Position numbers and translations under genes: made by a program | In this document: positions 10,001-18,145 of the stretch, piece after piece | How the letters are laid out: every line of letters starts with the position of its first letter | Position numbering within the stretch: position 1 is the stretch's first letter | Source of the DNA: an uncultured Bacteroidales bacterium | GTDB lineage: Bacteria; Bacteroidota; Bacteroidia; Bacteroidales; Muribaculaceae | Assembly (NCBI GenBank): GCA_902800715.1 | Contig: CADCFN010000010.1 | Span: 62,001-126,000, forward strand | Direction: 5' to 3' | DNA: 64,000 bases | Notes under the pieces: model-generated | Databases searched by the model: none | The model's input: only the letters and a program-made list of their open reading frames with translations | What the model was told of the DNA's origin: nothing

Positions 10001-10224
10001 CTTCGTTCCTCAAGTGTGACAACATCACCCTGGGTTACAGCTTCAACAACCTGTTCAAGCGTGGCAGTTACAATGGTGTCGGTGGCCGTCTCTACGGTAC
10101 CGTTTCCAATGTGTTCTGCATCACCAAGTATGATGGTATCGATCCCGAGGTATTCGGTGGTATCGGCGGTGACATCTTCCCCCGTCCCATCTCATTCATC
10201 GTTGGTTTGAGCCTGAACTTCTAA
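7087..10224 (+). CDS. susC: SusC, TonB-dependent starch oligosaccharide transporter
   Basis: This 1045-aa complete SusC/RagA receptor has a signal peptide (to about residue 27, GAYAQ) and a carboxypeptidase-regulatory-like domain (about 28-105). Next comes a plug domain with PLIVIDGIAMDNNG and SFNVLKDASATAIYGSRGSN, then a 22-strand barrel ending in the aromatic-terminal LSLNF. It transports maltooligosaccharides across the outer membrane together with SusD. Assignment to starch comes from the neighbours: susD, two SusE/F proteins, an amylase, a neopullulanase and a pullulanase. It is the first gene of susC-susD-susE-susF, 39 nt ahead of susD. A LacI-type operator and a -7 box lie upstream. 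Confidence 0.95.
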   Translation: MKQVNIRIPIRILTLVMGLFLSLGAYAQITVNGIVKDATGEPVIGASVRVAGTQQGTVTDFDGLFTLEGVPQGAKLQISSIGYDTHEVTAASDLVITLAESTQMLQNLVVIGYGVVKKNDLTGSVAALKPDSKNKGVVVSAQDMLGGKVAGVSVTSNSGEPGGGATIRVRGGSSLNASNNPLIVIDGIAMDNNGVSGLSNPLSLVNPQDIESFNVLKDASATAIYGSRGSNGVIIITTKKGRRGQRPAVSYNGSVTWSMKKKTIDVMTGDEYRDFVKKIFENNTRRDNALSLLGNANTDWQKEIYRTALSHDHNLTVAGSVGDYLPYRVSAGFTDQQGILKTSDFKRYTVALNLNPSLFNDHLTFNLNGKLAWTKSRWADTGAVGNAVRMDPTQPITSNNPMYDGTGGYFEWMQPNGSDPAWPYTKNTNAPYNPVAMLDNHDNSGKTHSFIGSADIDYKIHGFEDLRLHLTLGGDFTGGNGHNISANISNTSNYWGNNSYYTQSKENLQLSTYAQYYKDFNDKHHFDIMAGYEWQHNWRKEYNESWGTYPSTSELYFLAADAENGALKVVPGQWIPGAQYNIGDSKAGAIRAEGVYRQNNGLGYRTENYLVSFFGRMNYSYASRYLLTFTMRYDGSSRFKKHWAMFPSAAFAWKINEEAFMKDGAFSDLKLRLGWGKTGQQEGIGDYNYFATYVMSNGSMGSFYDISGDGSKAKPNVYNPELKWETTTTTNVGIDWGIMNQRLSGSIDWYYRKTTDLLNWATFSAMTNFKNAFYKNIGSLRNTGLEFTLNWKAISTNDLLWTIDYNLTYNSNKVLELINDDPSYFVTTGSIGINGPAQAHVVGHPSNSFYVYQQVYDQAGKPIEGQVVDRNGDGVISDADKYLYKSPWAPVTMGLGSRLDWKNWDFGFNLRASIGNYVFNNVMQGYHNVSPAAVFEEVGAFYLNNRPRTSVEMGWQTYNNHANFSDYWVQNASFLKCDNITLGYSFNNLFKRGSYNGVGGRLYGTVSNVFCITKYDGIDPEVFGGIGGDIFPRPISFIVGLSLNF

Positions 10225-10263
10225 TTGCCTTGACACATTAATTTATTAATTAGATTGATCACA

Positions 10264-11916
10264 ATGAATAAGTTTTTCAAATATATCATGTGTGCTGCGG
10301 TCCTGTTGATGATGAGTGGATTGTCCTCATGTGTCAAGGACTTGGACGTAGAGCCTATTGACCCGTCACTGCAGAGCGATGTCACTCCCGAGCAGCTGTT
10401 CAACAAGTGCTATTCGGTATTCGCTACCTCGGGTAACAACGGTGGTGACGAAAATGTTGACGTCGACGGTCTTGATGGTGGTTTCCAGCACAAGTATCGC
10501 CAGATGTGGAACTCTAACGAGTTGACCACCGATGAGGCTATCTGCGGTTGGGGTGATGAGGGTATCCCCTCCTACTGCCACAATACCTACGATGCCAGTC
10601 ACCCGATGCTTCGCGGCTACTACTATGGCCTGTGTATCGGTATCACCTTCTGCAACCAGTATCTGCAGGTCTATGGTGACTATAATTCCACGATGACTGC
10701 CGAGGTCCGCTTCCTGCGCGCCTTCCAGTTCTATCTGTTGACCGATGCCTTTGGCAACATTCCTTTTGCAACCACTATTTCGGGTGATAACCCCGAGCAG
10801 TACACCCGTGCACAGGTGTGTGAGTTTATCGAGAAGGAGCTGAAGGCTATTATCGGCGAGGATTCCAATGACAATGCTACTATCCTGAACGACCCGAAGC
10901 CCAAGAAATATGGTGAGGATGGTTATGGCCGCATTGATAAGGCTGCCGCTTGGATGCTGCTTTCCCGCATCTACCTGAACTCTCAGGTGTACACGGGCAC
11001 TCCCCGCTGGCAAGATGCTGCTAACTATGCCAAGAAGGTCATGGATTCACCTTACAAGCTGCACACTGTGGGCTACAATACCAATGGCCGTCAGTTCACG
11101 GCTTACCAGATGCTGTTCATGGGTGATAACAGCAAGACCGATGCCGCCTATGAGGCTGTGTTCCCTGTTATCCAAGATGGTACTCGCACCACCTCGTGGG
11201 GCGGTACCAACTTCCTGATCTGCTCTACCGCCGATGCTGACATTCATCCCAACCGCTACGATGAGACTGAGGTGAATGGTCTGTACAACAACAGTGCTTG
11301 GAGTGGTAACCGTGCTCGTCCCGAGCTGGTTCGTCTGTTCTTCCCCAACGATGACGCTCCTTCGGGCCATGCCTATGACCTTGCCGAGATCGCTGAGGAT
11401 GACCGCGCTCTGTTTGAGACCGAGGGCCGTTACCTCAATGTGAATGATGAGTCCAACTTCAAGTATGGCTATGCTGTTGCCAAGTTCAACAACTTCATGT
11501 GCGACGGCAGCAAGGGCAGTGATATTACCTTTGCTGATTCTCACCTGTTCTACATGCGTGTGGCTGAGGCCTATCTGACCTATGCAGAGGCCCTTACCCG
11601 CATGAGTGGTGATGTTGCTCCCGCCGAGGCCGTGGCTGCTATCAATGCAATCCGTGGCCGTGCCCACGCCCTGCAGCGCAACCGCTACACGCTCGACCAG
11701 ATTCTCGATGAGTGGGGCCGTGAGTTCTACTTCGAGGGCCGTCGTCGTGTGGATTTGATTCGCTTCAACAAGTTTGGTGGCGACACCGGCTACCAGTGGC
11801 AATGGAAGGGTGGCGTTTACGCAGGTCGCGACTTCGAGGCATTCCGCAATGTGTTTGCTATCCCCACCGATGACCTGATTGCTAACTCCAATCTGTCACA
11901 GAATCCCGGTTATTAA
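10264..11916 (+). CDS. susD: SusD, starch-binding outer-membrane lipoprotein
   Basis: This 550-aa SusD/RagB lipoprotein has a lipobox with lipidated Cys (GLSSC) at residue 23. The family C-terminal region is clear: MRVAEAYLTYAEALTRMSG, then AINAIRGRAHA, then EFYFEGRRRVDLIRFNKFGG. SusD caps SusC and binds glycans through aromatic residues on a TPR-helix scaffold. The ATG at 10264 is chosen over an in-frame TTG at 10255 because it starts the signal peptide directly. It follows susC closely, so the two are co-transcribed. A 7-bp-unit hairpin array separates it from the next gene. Confidence 0.95.
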   Translation: MNKFFKYIMCAAVLLMMSGLSSCVKDLDVEPIDPSLQSDVTPEQLFNKCYSVFATSGNNGGDENVDVDGLDGGFQHKYRQMWNSNELTTDEAICGWGDEGIPSYCHNTYDASHPMLRGYYYGLCIGITFCNQYLQVYGDYNSTMTAEVRFLRAFQFYLLTDAFGNIPFATTISGDNPEQYTRAQVCEFIEKELKAIIGEDSNDNATILNDPKPKKYGEDGYGRIDKAAAWMLLSRIYLNSQVYTGTPRWQDAANYAKKVMDSPYKLHTVGYNTNGRQFTAYQMLFMGDNSKTDAAYEAVFPVIQDGTRTTSWGGTNFLICSTADADIHPNRYDETEVNGLYNNSAWSGNRARPELVRLFFPNDDAPSGHAYDLAEIAEDDRALFETEGRYLNVNDESNFKYGYAVAKFNNFMCDGSKGSDITFADSHLFYMRVAEAYLTYAEALTRMSGDVAPAEAVAAINAIRGRAHALQRNRYTLDQILDEWGREFYFEGRRRVDLIRFNKFGGDTGYQWQWKGGVYAGRDFEAFRNVFAIPTDDLIANSNLSQNPGY

Positions 11917-11942
11917 TGTGATTGTAATGTCTAACAATTAAA

Positions 11943-12019
11943 AGTTGTCAGTCATCAGTCGTCAGTTGTCAGCGGCATTCGCAATCAACTGAAAACTGGA
12001 AACTGAAAACTGAAAACTT
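11943..12019 (+). repeat. 7-bp-unit hairpin array between susD and susE
   Basis: Left-arm units such as GTCAGTC, ATCAGTC, GTCAGTT face right-arm units AACTGAA, AACTGGA, AACTGAA, AACTGAA across a short GC-rich loop. The arms are complementary in 7-bp steps. The right arm ends about 20 nt before the susE ATG. Confidence 0.8.
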
Positions 12020-12039
12020 AAAATAATGACAATAAGAAA

Positions 12040-13227
12040 ATGAAAAAGATATTTTTATCATCACTGATGCTGCTGAGCATGGCACTCGTGTTCACCGCAT
12101 GCGAGGATGACCGTGATTCCAACCCCACGCTGAAGCAACCTACCACGTTCAAGCTCAATGAACCTGTGAACCCGATGGTTGACTTGGCTCTTTCCACGGG
12201 CATTCCCATGGCTTGGTCACAGCCCGACTTCGGCGGCTGGCCTGCAGCCTGTGAGTACCAGTTCGAGGTATCTCCCACCAACGAGTGGACCGTTTCGACC
12301 GAGATGGCTGCTGCCGACACTACTGGCGCTACCGTTGCCAACTATTCAGTGTTGAGGGCCGTATATGCTAGTTGCAGTGGCGACATGAATGTTGAGGACC
12401 TGAACAAGGCGCTGAATCGTATTTTCCAATGGGAAGAGGAAACTGTGCCTGAGAAGCAGACGGTGTATGTGCGCTGCCGTGCTATCACTGCTGGTGCAGA
12501 GCCCGTTTACTCCAATGTAGTAAGTCTGGAAGTGAATCCCTATTATGTTGACCTCAGCGCCGAGGTTAGCGATGAGATTGAACTGTGGTACCTCATCGGT
12601 GCTTGCATCGGTGACGGTTCATGGGGCAACGATCCCGCTAATGTGGGTACCGCTCTCATCCCGATGTATCCCGTTTATGACACCGATGGCAGTGTAATGC
12701 CCGGTGAAATCCAGTATGTGGGTTACTTCCCCGCCGACCAGGGCTTCAAGCTTGTCAAGGTTCCCGGTAGTTGGGACGAGCAGTGGGGCCAGGGCGACGC
12801 TGGCTACGTGAAGAATGATGGTGGCAGCAGTGACATTAAGCTTTCTGCCGATGGTTACTACAAGATCCACCTCAACACCGCTACCGACGAGCTCACCATT
12901 GAGCCTTACGAGGGCGCTGTGGGTGTTTACACCCAGATTGCTATGCCTGGTGATTATCAGGGTTGGAGCACTGCCGATAACCTGTTGAATCCCATGAGCA
13001 CCCTTGACAATGTTGAGAACCATGACTGGTTCCTTAAGAGTGTGACCTATGAGGACACTGGTCTCAAGTTTGCTGCCGACAACGACTGGGCTGTGAACTG
13101 GGGTGGTGTTGGCTTCCCGCATGGCCAGGGTACTCAGGACGGTCCCAACATCAATGTTGTTGCTGGTACCTACCATGTATACTTCAACGATATCTTGGGC
13201 ACCTACAACTTTGTCCCTGTCGAGTAA
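12040..13227 (+). CDS. susE: SusE-like outer-membrane starch-binding lipoprotein
   Basis: This 395-aa lipoprotein has a lipobox at about residue 20 (VFTAC). An N-terminal SusE domain follows (TTFKLNEPVNP, then AWSQPDFGGWPAACEYQFEVS). Two tandem SusE/F-type starch-binding domains come next (about residues 185-290, starting near LWYLIGACIGDGSWGND, and 295-395, starting near TQIAMPGDYQGW). Its length is close to the 387 aa of the B. thetaiotaomicron SusE. It should hold starch at the cell surface next to SusCD. The last two domains are strongly similar to those of the following gene, including near-identical DNA around 12605-12665, so the pair looks recently duplicated. Confidence 0.88.
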   Translation: MKKIFLSSLMLLSMALVFTACEDDRDSNPTLKQPTTFKLNEPVNPMVDLALSTGIPMAWSQPDFGGWPAACEYQFEVSPTNEWTVSTEMAAADTTGATVANYSVLRAVYASCSGDMNVEDLNKALNRIFQWEEETVPEKQTVYVRCRAITAGAEPVYSNVVSLEVNPYYVDLSAEVSDEIELWYLIGACIGDGSWGNDPANVGTALIPMYPVYDTDGSVMPGEIQYVGYFPADQGFKLVKVPGSWDEQWGQGDAGYVKNDGGSSDIKLSADGYYKIHLNTATDELTIEPYEGAVGVYTQIAMPGDYQGWSTADNLLNPMSTLDNVENHDWFLKSVTYEDTGLKFAADNDWAVNWGGVGFPHGQGTQDGPNINVVAGTYHVYFNDILGTYNFVPVE

Positions 13228-13238
13228 ATTAATAACCA

Positions 13239-13319
13239 AGTTTTCAGTCATCAGTTTTCAGTTGTCAGCGGCATCCGCATTCAACTGAAAACTGAGAACT
13301 GAGAACTGAAAACTGAGAA
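13239..13319 (+). repeat. 7-bp-unit hairpin array between susE and susF
   Basis: Left-arm units TTCAGTC, ATCAGTT, TTCAGTT, GTCAGCG and right-arm units AACTGAA, AACTGAG (repeated five times in total) are complementary around a GCGGCATCCGC mini-hairpin. The core is nearly identical to the array before susE. It ends 8 nt before the susF ATG. Confidence 0.82.
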
Positions 13320-13326
13320 ATAAAAA

Positions 13327-14400
13327 ATGAAGAAGTTTTTATATATTGCTGCAATGGGCTTGTTGCTGGCAAGCTGTACCGAGGATTTCAAGGATTGGGC
13401 AGAGCCCCAGAGCAATCCCCAGGCCGAAGTAATTACCTTCGGAACTGGTTCGGTAACTCCTGCAGACGTAATTGACTTTGCTGAGGTGACAGGAGATCGC
13501 GTTAAGGTGTGCAACATCACTGCTCCGGCTACCACTGACACCACTTATCATCCTGAATATACTATCTATCTCAATGGCGAGCCTTTCGTTCTGGGTTTAG
13601 ACGGTACGATGGATGCTGATGAACTTTCAAACTATGTGGTTTCGCTCTTTGGCAAGGCTCCCGAGCTCCGCGTACTCCTCGCCCGTGTGATGTGCGTGAT
13701 GAGCAATGGTGTCACTGCTACCACAATCATGAGCGAACCGTTTGATGTTAATGTTATCCCCGCTCCCATCGAAGTGCCCGACTTGTGGTATCTGGTGGGT
13801 TCGTGCATCGGTGACGGTTCATGGGGCAACGATCCCGCCAACGTGGGTACCGCTCTCATTCCCATGTACGCCGAGGCTGAGGACTACACGATTCTTAACT
13901 ATGTTGGTTTCTTCCCTGCCGGCCAGGGCTTCAAGATTATCCACAATCCCGGCAACTGGGACGAGCAGTGGGGTCAGGGTGCTGACGGCTACGTGAAGAA
14001 CGATGGCGGCAGTGGCAACATTGAGGTGCCTGCCGACGGCTACTACGTGATTACCTACGACATGAACGCCGAGACGCTGTCAGTTGAGCCCTACGATGGT
14101 TTGGTAGGTGTCTATGGCATGATTACCATGCCTGGCGGTTATCAGGATTGGGACGTTAGCGGTAACGCTATGACGCCCATGAGCACTGTGGTCGAGAATC
14201 ACGACTGGATTATGAAGGACGTGACCTATGATAACACCGAGCTCAAGTTTGCCAATGGCACATGGGCTGTGAACTGGGGCGCAACGACCTTCCCCGTGGG
14301 TGTGGGCACCCAGGGCGGTCCCAACATCCCTGTTGAGGCTGGAACCTACACTGTTGTGTTCAACGACATCATGGGCAGGTACTACTTCATTATGCAGTAA
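13327..14400 (+). CDS. susF: SusF/SusE-like outer-membrane starch-binding lipoprotein
   Basis: This 357-aa lipoprotein has a lipobox at about residue 16 (LLLASC). A short N-terminal SusE-type domain (about 20-140) precedes two starch-binding domains (about 150-255, starting LWYLVGSCIGDGSWGND, and 258-357, starting GMITMPGGYQDW). It is shorter than the 485-aa SusF of B. thetaiotaomicron, which has an extra module, so calling it SusF rather than a second SusE is by position only. It is the last gene of the susCDEF unit and is followed by a GC-rich hairpin and a new promoter region. Confidence 0.82.
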   Translation: MKKFLYIAAMGLLLASCTEDFKDWAEPQSNPQAEVITFGTGSVTPADVIDFAEVTGDRVKVCNITAPATTDTTYHPEYTIYLNGEPFVLGLDGTMDADELSNYVVSLFGKAPELRVLLARVMCVMSNGVTATTIMSEPFDVNVIPAPIEVPDLWYLVGSCIGDGSWGNDPANVGTALIPMYAEAEDYTILNYVGFFPAGQGFKIIHNPGNWDEQWGQGADGYVKNDGGSGNIEVPADGYYVITYDMNAETLSVEPYDGLVGVYGMITMPGGYQDWDVSGNAMTPMSTVVENHDWIMKDVTYDNTELKFANGTWAVNWGATTFPVGVGTQGGPNIPVEAGTYTVVFNDIMGRYYFIMQ

Positions 14401-14425
14401 GCACTTGTCATAACTGAGAATTCCC

Positions 14426-14459
14426 GGCGGGGACGTGCCACATGAGGCGCGTCCCCGCC
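14426..14459 (+). terminator. GC-rich hairpin after susF
   Basis: A perfect 10-bp stem (14426-14435 with 14450-14459) with a 14-nt loop lies 25 nt after the susF stop. A T-rich stretch comes about 30 nt later rather than directly, so it may be a weak terminator or mRNA-stabilising hairpin. Confidence 0.5.
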
Positions 14460-14461
14460 TT

Positions 14462-14473
14462 GCAATCGGTTGC
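14462..14473. promoter_or_regulatory. LacI-type operator upstream of the amylase gene
   Basis: GCAATCGGTTGC matches GCAANCGNTTGC. It lies 58 nt before the -7 box at 14532, almost the same geometry as at susC (56 nt) and the transporter operon (56 nt). Confidence 0.62.
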
Positions 14474-14531
14474 CCTTGAATATTTTTTTGTGTTTTTTGT
14501 GTAAAATGAGTTGGAAGTGAGGATAAATTGC

Positions 14532-14539
14532 TATATTTG
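14532..14539 (+). promoter_or_regulatory. -7 box (TATATTTG) for the amylase-galactanase unit
   Basis: It is a full TAnnTTTG match, 70 nt before the start codon at 14610. The 14401-14609 gap thus holds a hairpin, an operator and a promoter. Confidence 0.6.
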
Positions 14540-14609
14540 CATAAATTTGGCAGTACAATCTGCATGCACAAATTTTAGAGAAAACAACCATTCAAAAATG
14601 ACATAGACT

Positions 14610-16676
14610 ATGAAAAAGATTCTTACTTCACTTGTTGTGATGTTGCCGTTGCTGATGCTGGCACAAGGTTGGCCGGAACAATATAACGGCGTGATGTTGC
14701 AGGGCTTCTATTGGGACTCTTTCAGCGAGACCCAATGGACCAAGCTCGAGTCCCAGGCCGATGAACTGTCGGAGTTTTTCAAACTCGTGTGGATACCGCA
14801 GAGTGGCTATTGCGGCGGCAAGTCGATGGGCTATGATGACCTGTATTGGTTCAATAATTACAGCAGTTCCTTTGGTAACGAGGCACAGCTGCGCTCGATG
14901 ATCAATACCTTCAAGGATAAGGGCATCGGCACCATCGCCGATGTGGTCATCAACCACCGCAAGACAATCAACAACTGGGTGACCTTCCCCATCGAGGTGT
15001 ATAAGGGCAGGACTTATGAAATGAAATCCACCGACATCTGCCGCAACGATGACGGTGGCGCCACGCTCGAATGGGCAAACCAGAATGGCAAGTCACTTAG
15101 TGCCAATTACGACACCGGTGAAGACTGGAGCGGCATGCGTGACCTGGACCACAAGAGCGAAAACGTGCAGACGATTGTCAAGGCCTACCTGAAGTTCCTG
15201 CTCAATGACCTGGGCTATGTGGGCTTCCGCTATGATATGACCAAGGGCTATGCCGCATCCTACACGGGATTGTATAACGTGGATGCAGCTCCCGAGTTCT
15301 CGGTTGGTGAGTTCTGGGATGGCTATCTGCCGACGGTGAAGGCGTGGATTGACGGCACCAAGGTTGATGGTGTGGTTCAGAGTGCAGCATTTGACTTCCC
15401 CTTCCGTTACACCATCCGTGACGCTGTCAATTCAAGTAAGTGGAGCAATCTTGCAGGCACTGGCAAGGGTCTGTGCTTGGATAACAACTACAAGCGCTAT
15501 GCAGTGACCTTCGTTGAGAACCACGACACGCAGTACCGTGATGCCGGTAACCAGCAGGACCCCATCCGTACCAATATTGAGGCTGCCAACGCCTATCTGC
15601 TGGCGATGCCCGGCACCCCGTGCATCTTCCTCAAGCACTGGATTGACTACAAGGAGAACATCAAGCAGATGATTTATGCCCGTCAGCTCGCTGGAATCAC
15701 CAACACCAGCACGACACGTAACATGGCTAACGCCCAGGATAAGAACTACTATGCACAGAGCACAATGGGCACCCGCGGTGCTATACTGGCAGCGATGGGT
15801 TCGACAGCTTACAATATTCCTGCTACCTATGTGCAGGTGGTAAGTGGCAACAATTACCGTCTGGCGTTGAGCAAGACCACCGAGACCGCATGGGTGAGCA
15901 AGCCCAGTGGCGAGTATAAGAGTGCCATCGATGTGACCTTCACCGCCGTGAGCCAGACCGACGGTGCACAGCTCGTCTATACCCTTGATGGCAGTGAGCC
16001 TACCGCCAGCAATGGTACTAAGGTGAGCAATGGTACCACCATCAACCTCACTGATAACTGCACGCTGAAGGTGGGTCTGCTGATCAATGGCGCAGTGAGT
16101 GGTCTTATCACCCGCAACTATGTTGTCGGCAACCAGCCGATTGAGCCATTTGAGCCTTATGAAATCACTGTTTATCTCAAGGATCCGACCGTTGCTCCCA
16201 ACAACTGGTCACAGGTGAACTTCTATACATGGGATAGTGGTGACGTGCAGTTTAACGGTAACTGGCCCGGCCAGACGATTACCGCTACCAAGGAGGTCAA
16301 TGGCGTCAAGTTCTACTATCACACCTATTCCATCACGAGCAGGGACTACTACATGAACTTCGTGTTCAATCAGGGTGGCAGCAATGCCGGAAACTTCCAG
16401 ACCGAGGACGTTACCCACGTGACCAAGTCTTCCGTCTATGAGGTGACGTCACAGACCAACAAGTATACCGTCAAAGACGTGTCCGATGAGTATCTGCCTT
16501 ATCTGGAACGCGTCAAGGGTGACGTGAACGGTGACGGTGAGGTGAGCATTGCCGATATCAATGCGATTATCACCATGATTCTGACTTCAAATCCCACTGC
16601 TGCTGGTGATGTGAACGGTGACAATGAGGTAACCATTGCCGATGTCAATGCTGTTATCGGAATCATTTTGAGTTGA
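14610..16676 (+). CDS. Secreted GH13 alpha-amylase with starch-binding and dockerin-like modules
   Basis: This 688-aa enzyme cuts internal alpha-1,4 bonds of starch. It has a signal peptide (to about residue 19, MLAQG) with no lipobox, unlike SusG. The GH13 barrel (about 22-410) has predicted nucleophile Asp209 (GFRYDMTKGY), acid/base Glu234 (SVGEFWDG) and Asp306 (FVENHDTQ). A chitobiase-C-terminal/FN3-like domain follows (about 430-510, VYTLDGSEPTASNG). A CBM26-like starch-binding module covers about 520-625 (VNFYTWDSG), and two dockerin-like calcium loops end the protein (about 635-688, GDVNGDGEVSIADINAI and GDVNGDNEVTIADVNAV). It has its own operator and promoter and probably shares a transcript with the GH53 gene 28 nt downstream. 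Confidence 0.93.
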   Translation: MKKILTSLVVMLPLLMLAQGWPEQYNGVMLQGFYWDSFSETQWTKLESQADELSEFFKLVWIPQSGYCGGKSMGYDDLYWFNNYSSSFGNEAQLRSMINTFKDKGIGTIADVVINHRKTINNWVTFPIEVYKGRTYEMKSTDICRNDDGGATLEWANQNGKSLSANYDTGEDWSGMRDLDHKSENVQTIVKAYLKFLLNDLGYVGFRYDMTKGYAASYTGLYNVDAAPEFSVGEFWDGYLPTVKAWIDGTKVDGVVQSAAFDFPFRYTIRDAVNSSKWSNLAGTGKGLCLDNNYKRYAVTFVENHDTQYRDAGNQQDPIRTNIEAANAYLLAMPGTPCIFLKHWIDYKENIKQMIYARQLAGITNTSTTRNMANAQDKNYYAQSTMGTRGAILAAMGSTAYNIPATYVQVVSGNNYRLALSKTTETAWVSKPSGEYKSAIDVTFTAVSQTDGAQLVYTLDGSEPTASNGTKVSNGTTINLTDNCTLKVGLLINGAVSGLITRNYVVGNQPIEPFEPYEITVYLKDPTVAPNNWSQVNFYTWDSGDVQFNGNWPGQTITATKEVNGVKFYYHTYSITSRDYYMNFVFNQGGSNAGNFQTEDVTHVTKSSVYEVTSQTNKYTVKDVSDEYLPYLERVKGDVNGDGEVSIADINAIITMILTSNPTAAGDVNGDNEVTIADVNAVIGIILS

Positions 16677-16704
16677 CGTACTTAACGAGTGTATTTATCT
16701 TACT

Positions 16705-18054
16705 ATGAGATTTAAATTAATGTGTTTGGCGCTGGTGATTTTGTCACTCAGCGCCAGCGCTGTATCAAAAAGCGACGTGAATGGTGATGGCGAGGTGACC
16801 ATTGCCGATGTGAATGTGATTATCGGGGATATTACCTCAGGTGTTTTTTCTGCCGCCAGTGACGTGAATGGTGACGGCGAGGTGACCATTGCTGATATCA
16901 ACAGGGTGATTGATACCATCCTGGGGCGTGATGAAGAAGAGCCCTATGACGGTCCCGTGGTCGGTGGTGATATCTCGATGCTGACCAAGTATGAGGCACA
17001 CCAGCGCATGGCATTGCGCTATGGTATCAGAAACGCTCATTACTATGACATCAATGGCCAGATTATTGACGATGTGATTACTTGGACCAAGCAACAAGGG
17101 TGGAATGCAGCACGCGTGCGCTTGTTCGTCAATCCTGCCAATGCTTCGGCGACCGATGTGGGACAGGGCGTTATCCAGAATCTGGATACCGTCATTGTGC
17201 TCGGACAGCGCATCAAGGCCGCCGGCATGCAGTTCATGCTTGACTTCCACTACAGCGACAGCTGGGCCGACCCTGTCAAACAGTTTACGCCCGCCGAGTG
17301 GGCAGGTTTGGATGACGATGCGTTGACGCAACGGGTGTATGAATACACGCGTGATTGCCTGCGTGCCCTCAAAGCCGCTGGAGCGACGCCCGATTATATC
17401 CAGACGGGCAACGAAATCAGTTACGGTATGTTGTGGGGACCGGTGGGAACGCCTACCAGCCAACTCAAGAAGTGCTATAGCGGCGACGAGACCAATTGGG
17501 TGCGTTTTACCAATCTGCTCAAGGCTGCTGGACGAGCCTGCCGTGAAGAGTGTCCCAATGCTAAAATCATCCTGCACACCGAGCGCGTAGCCAAACCATC
17601 CATTCTGCTCAATTTCTACAACCAGATGCGGAACAAGCAGGTGGACTATGATATTATTGGCTTGAGCTATTATCCTTACTTCCATGGCAATCTGTCAACA
17701 TTGGCAACAGCGCTCAATAGCGTGAGCAATTCGTTCCAGGACAAGGATATCATGATTGTCGAGACGGGCTATAGCTATAAGTACCCGATGGGTGATATTG
17801 ACTACTCGTCAACATGGCCGCTGACATACGAGGGACAGCGCAAGTATACTGCCGACCTCATCGCTAAACTCAAGCCCTATGTCCGCGTCAAGGGATTGTT
17901 CTGGTGGTTCCCCGAAGCTAACGAGTATGGTCTGGGCGGGAGCTATTGGAGCACGCTTCACGTCAACGATGCTTGGTACAATGCCGGTCTGTGGAGCCAC
18001 GAGACTGGCAAAGTGCAGCCAGCCCTCTATGAACTCAAAAACTTCCTGGAATAG
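16705..18054 (+). CDS. GH53 endo-beta-1,4-galactanase with N-terminal dockerin-like repeats
   Basis: This 449-aa protein has a signal peptide (to about residue 20). Two dockerin-like loops span about 22-75 (DVNGDGEVTIADVNVI and DVNGDGEVTIADINRV). A GH53 (beta/alpha)8 catalytic domain covers about 90-449. Predicted catalytic residues are Glu237 (YIQTGNEISYG) and Glu353 (IMIVETGYSY). The motif MLDFHYSDSWADP is typical of the family. GH53 enzymes hydrolyse beta-1,4-galactan side chains of pectin, not starch, so its place inside the starch regulon is unexpected. A bidirectional terminator follows. The dockerin placed before rather than after the catalytic domain is also unusual. Confidence 0.92.
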   Translation: MRFKLMCLALVILSLSASAVSKSDVNGDGEVTIADVNVIIGDITSGVFSAASDVNGDGEVTIADINRVIDTILGRDEEEPYDGPVVGGDISMLTKYEAHQRMALRYGIRNAHYYDINGQIIDDVITWTKQQGWNAARVRLFVNPANASATDVGQGVIQNLDTVIVLGQRIKAAGMQFMLDFHYSDSWADPVKQFTPAEWAGLDDDALTQRVYEYTRDCLRALKAAGATPDYIQTGNEISYGMLWGPVGTPTSQLKKCYSGDETNWVRFTNLLKAAGRACREECPNAKIILHTERVAKPSILLNFYNQMRNKQVDYDIIGLSYYPYFHGNLSTLATALNSVSNSFQDKDIMIVETGYSYKYPMGDIDYSSTWPLTYEGQRKYTADLIAKLKPYVRVKGLFWWFPEANEYGLGGSYWSTLHVNDAWYNAGLWSHETGKVQPALYELKNFLE

Positions 18055-18080
18055 TTCTTTTGGATTCTATTAAGAATAAT

Positions 18081-18116
18081 CAAAGACCGCGTGACTGTCA
18101 ATCTACGCGGTCTTTG
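18081..18116. terminator. Bidirectional terminator between GH53 and methyltransferase genes
   Basis: A perfect 12-bp stem (18081-18092 with 18105-18116), 12-nt loop and following TTTATTGTTTATT tract serve the convergent genes on both sides. Confidence 0.85.
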
Positions 18117-18145
18117 TTTATTGTTTATTCTTGTCGCACTCTGGA

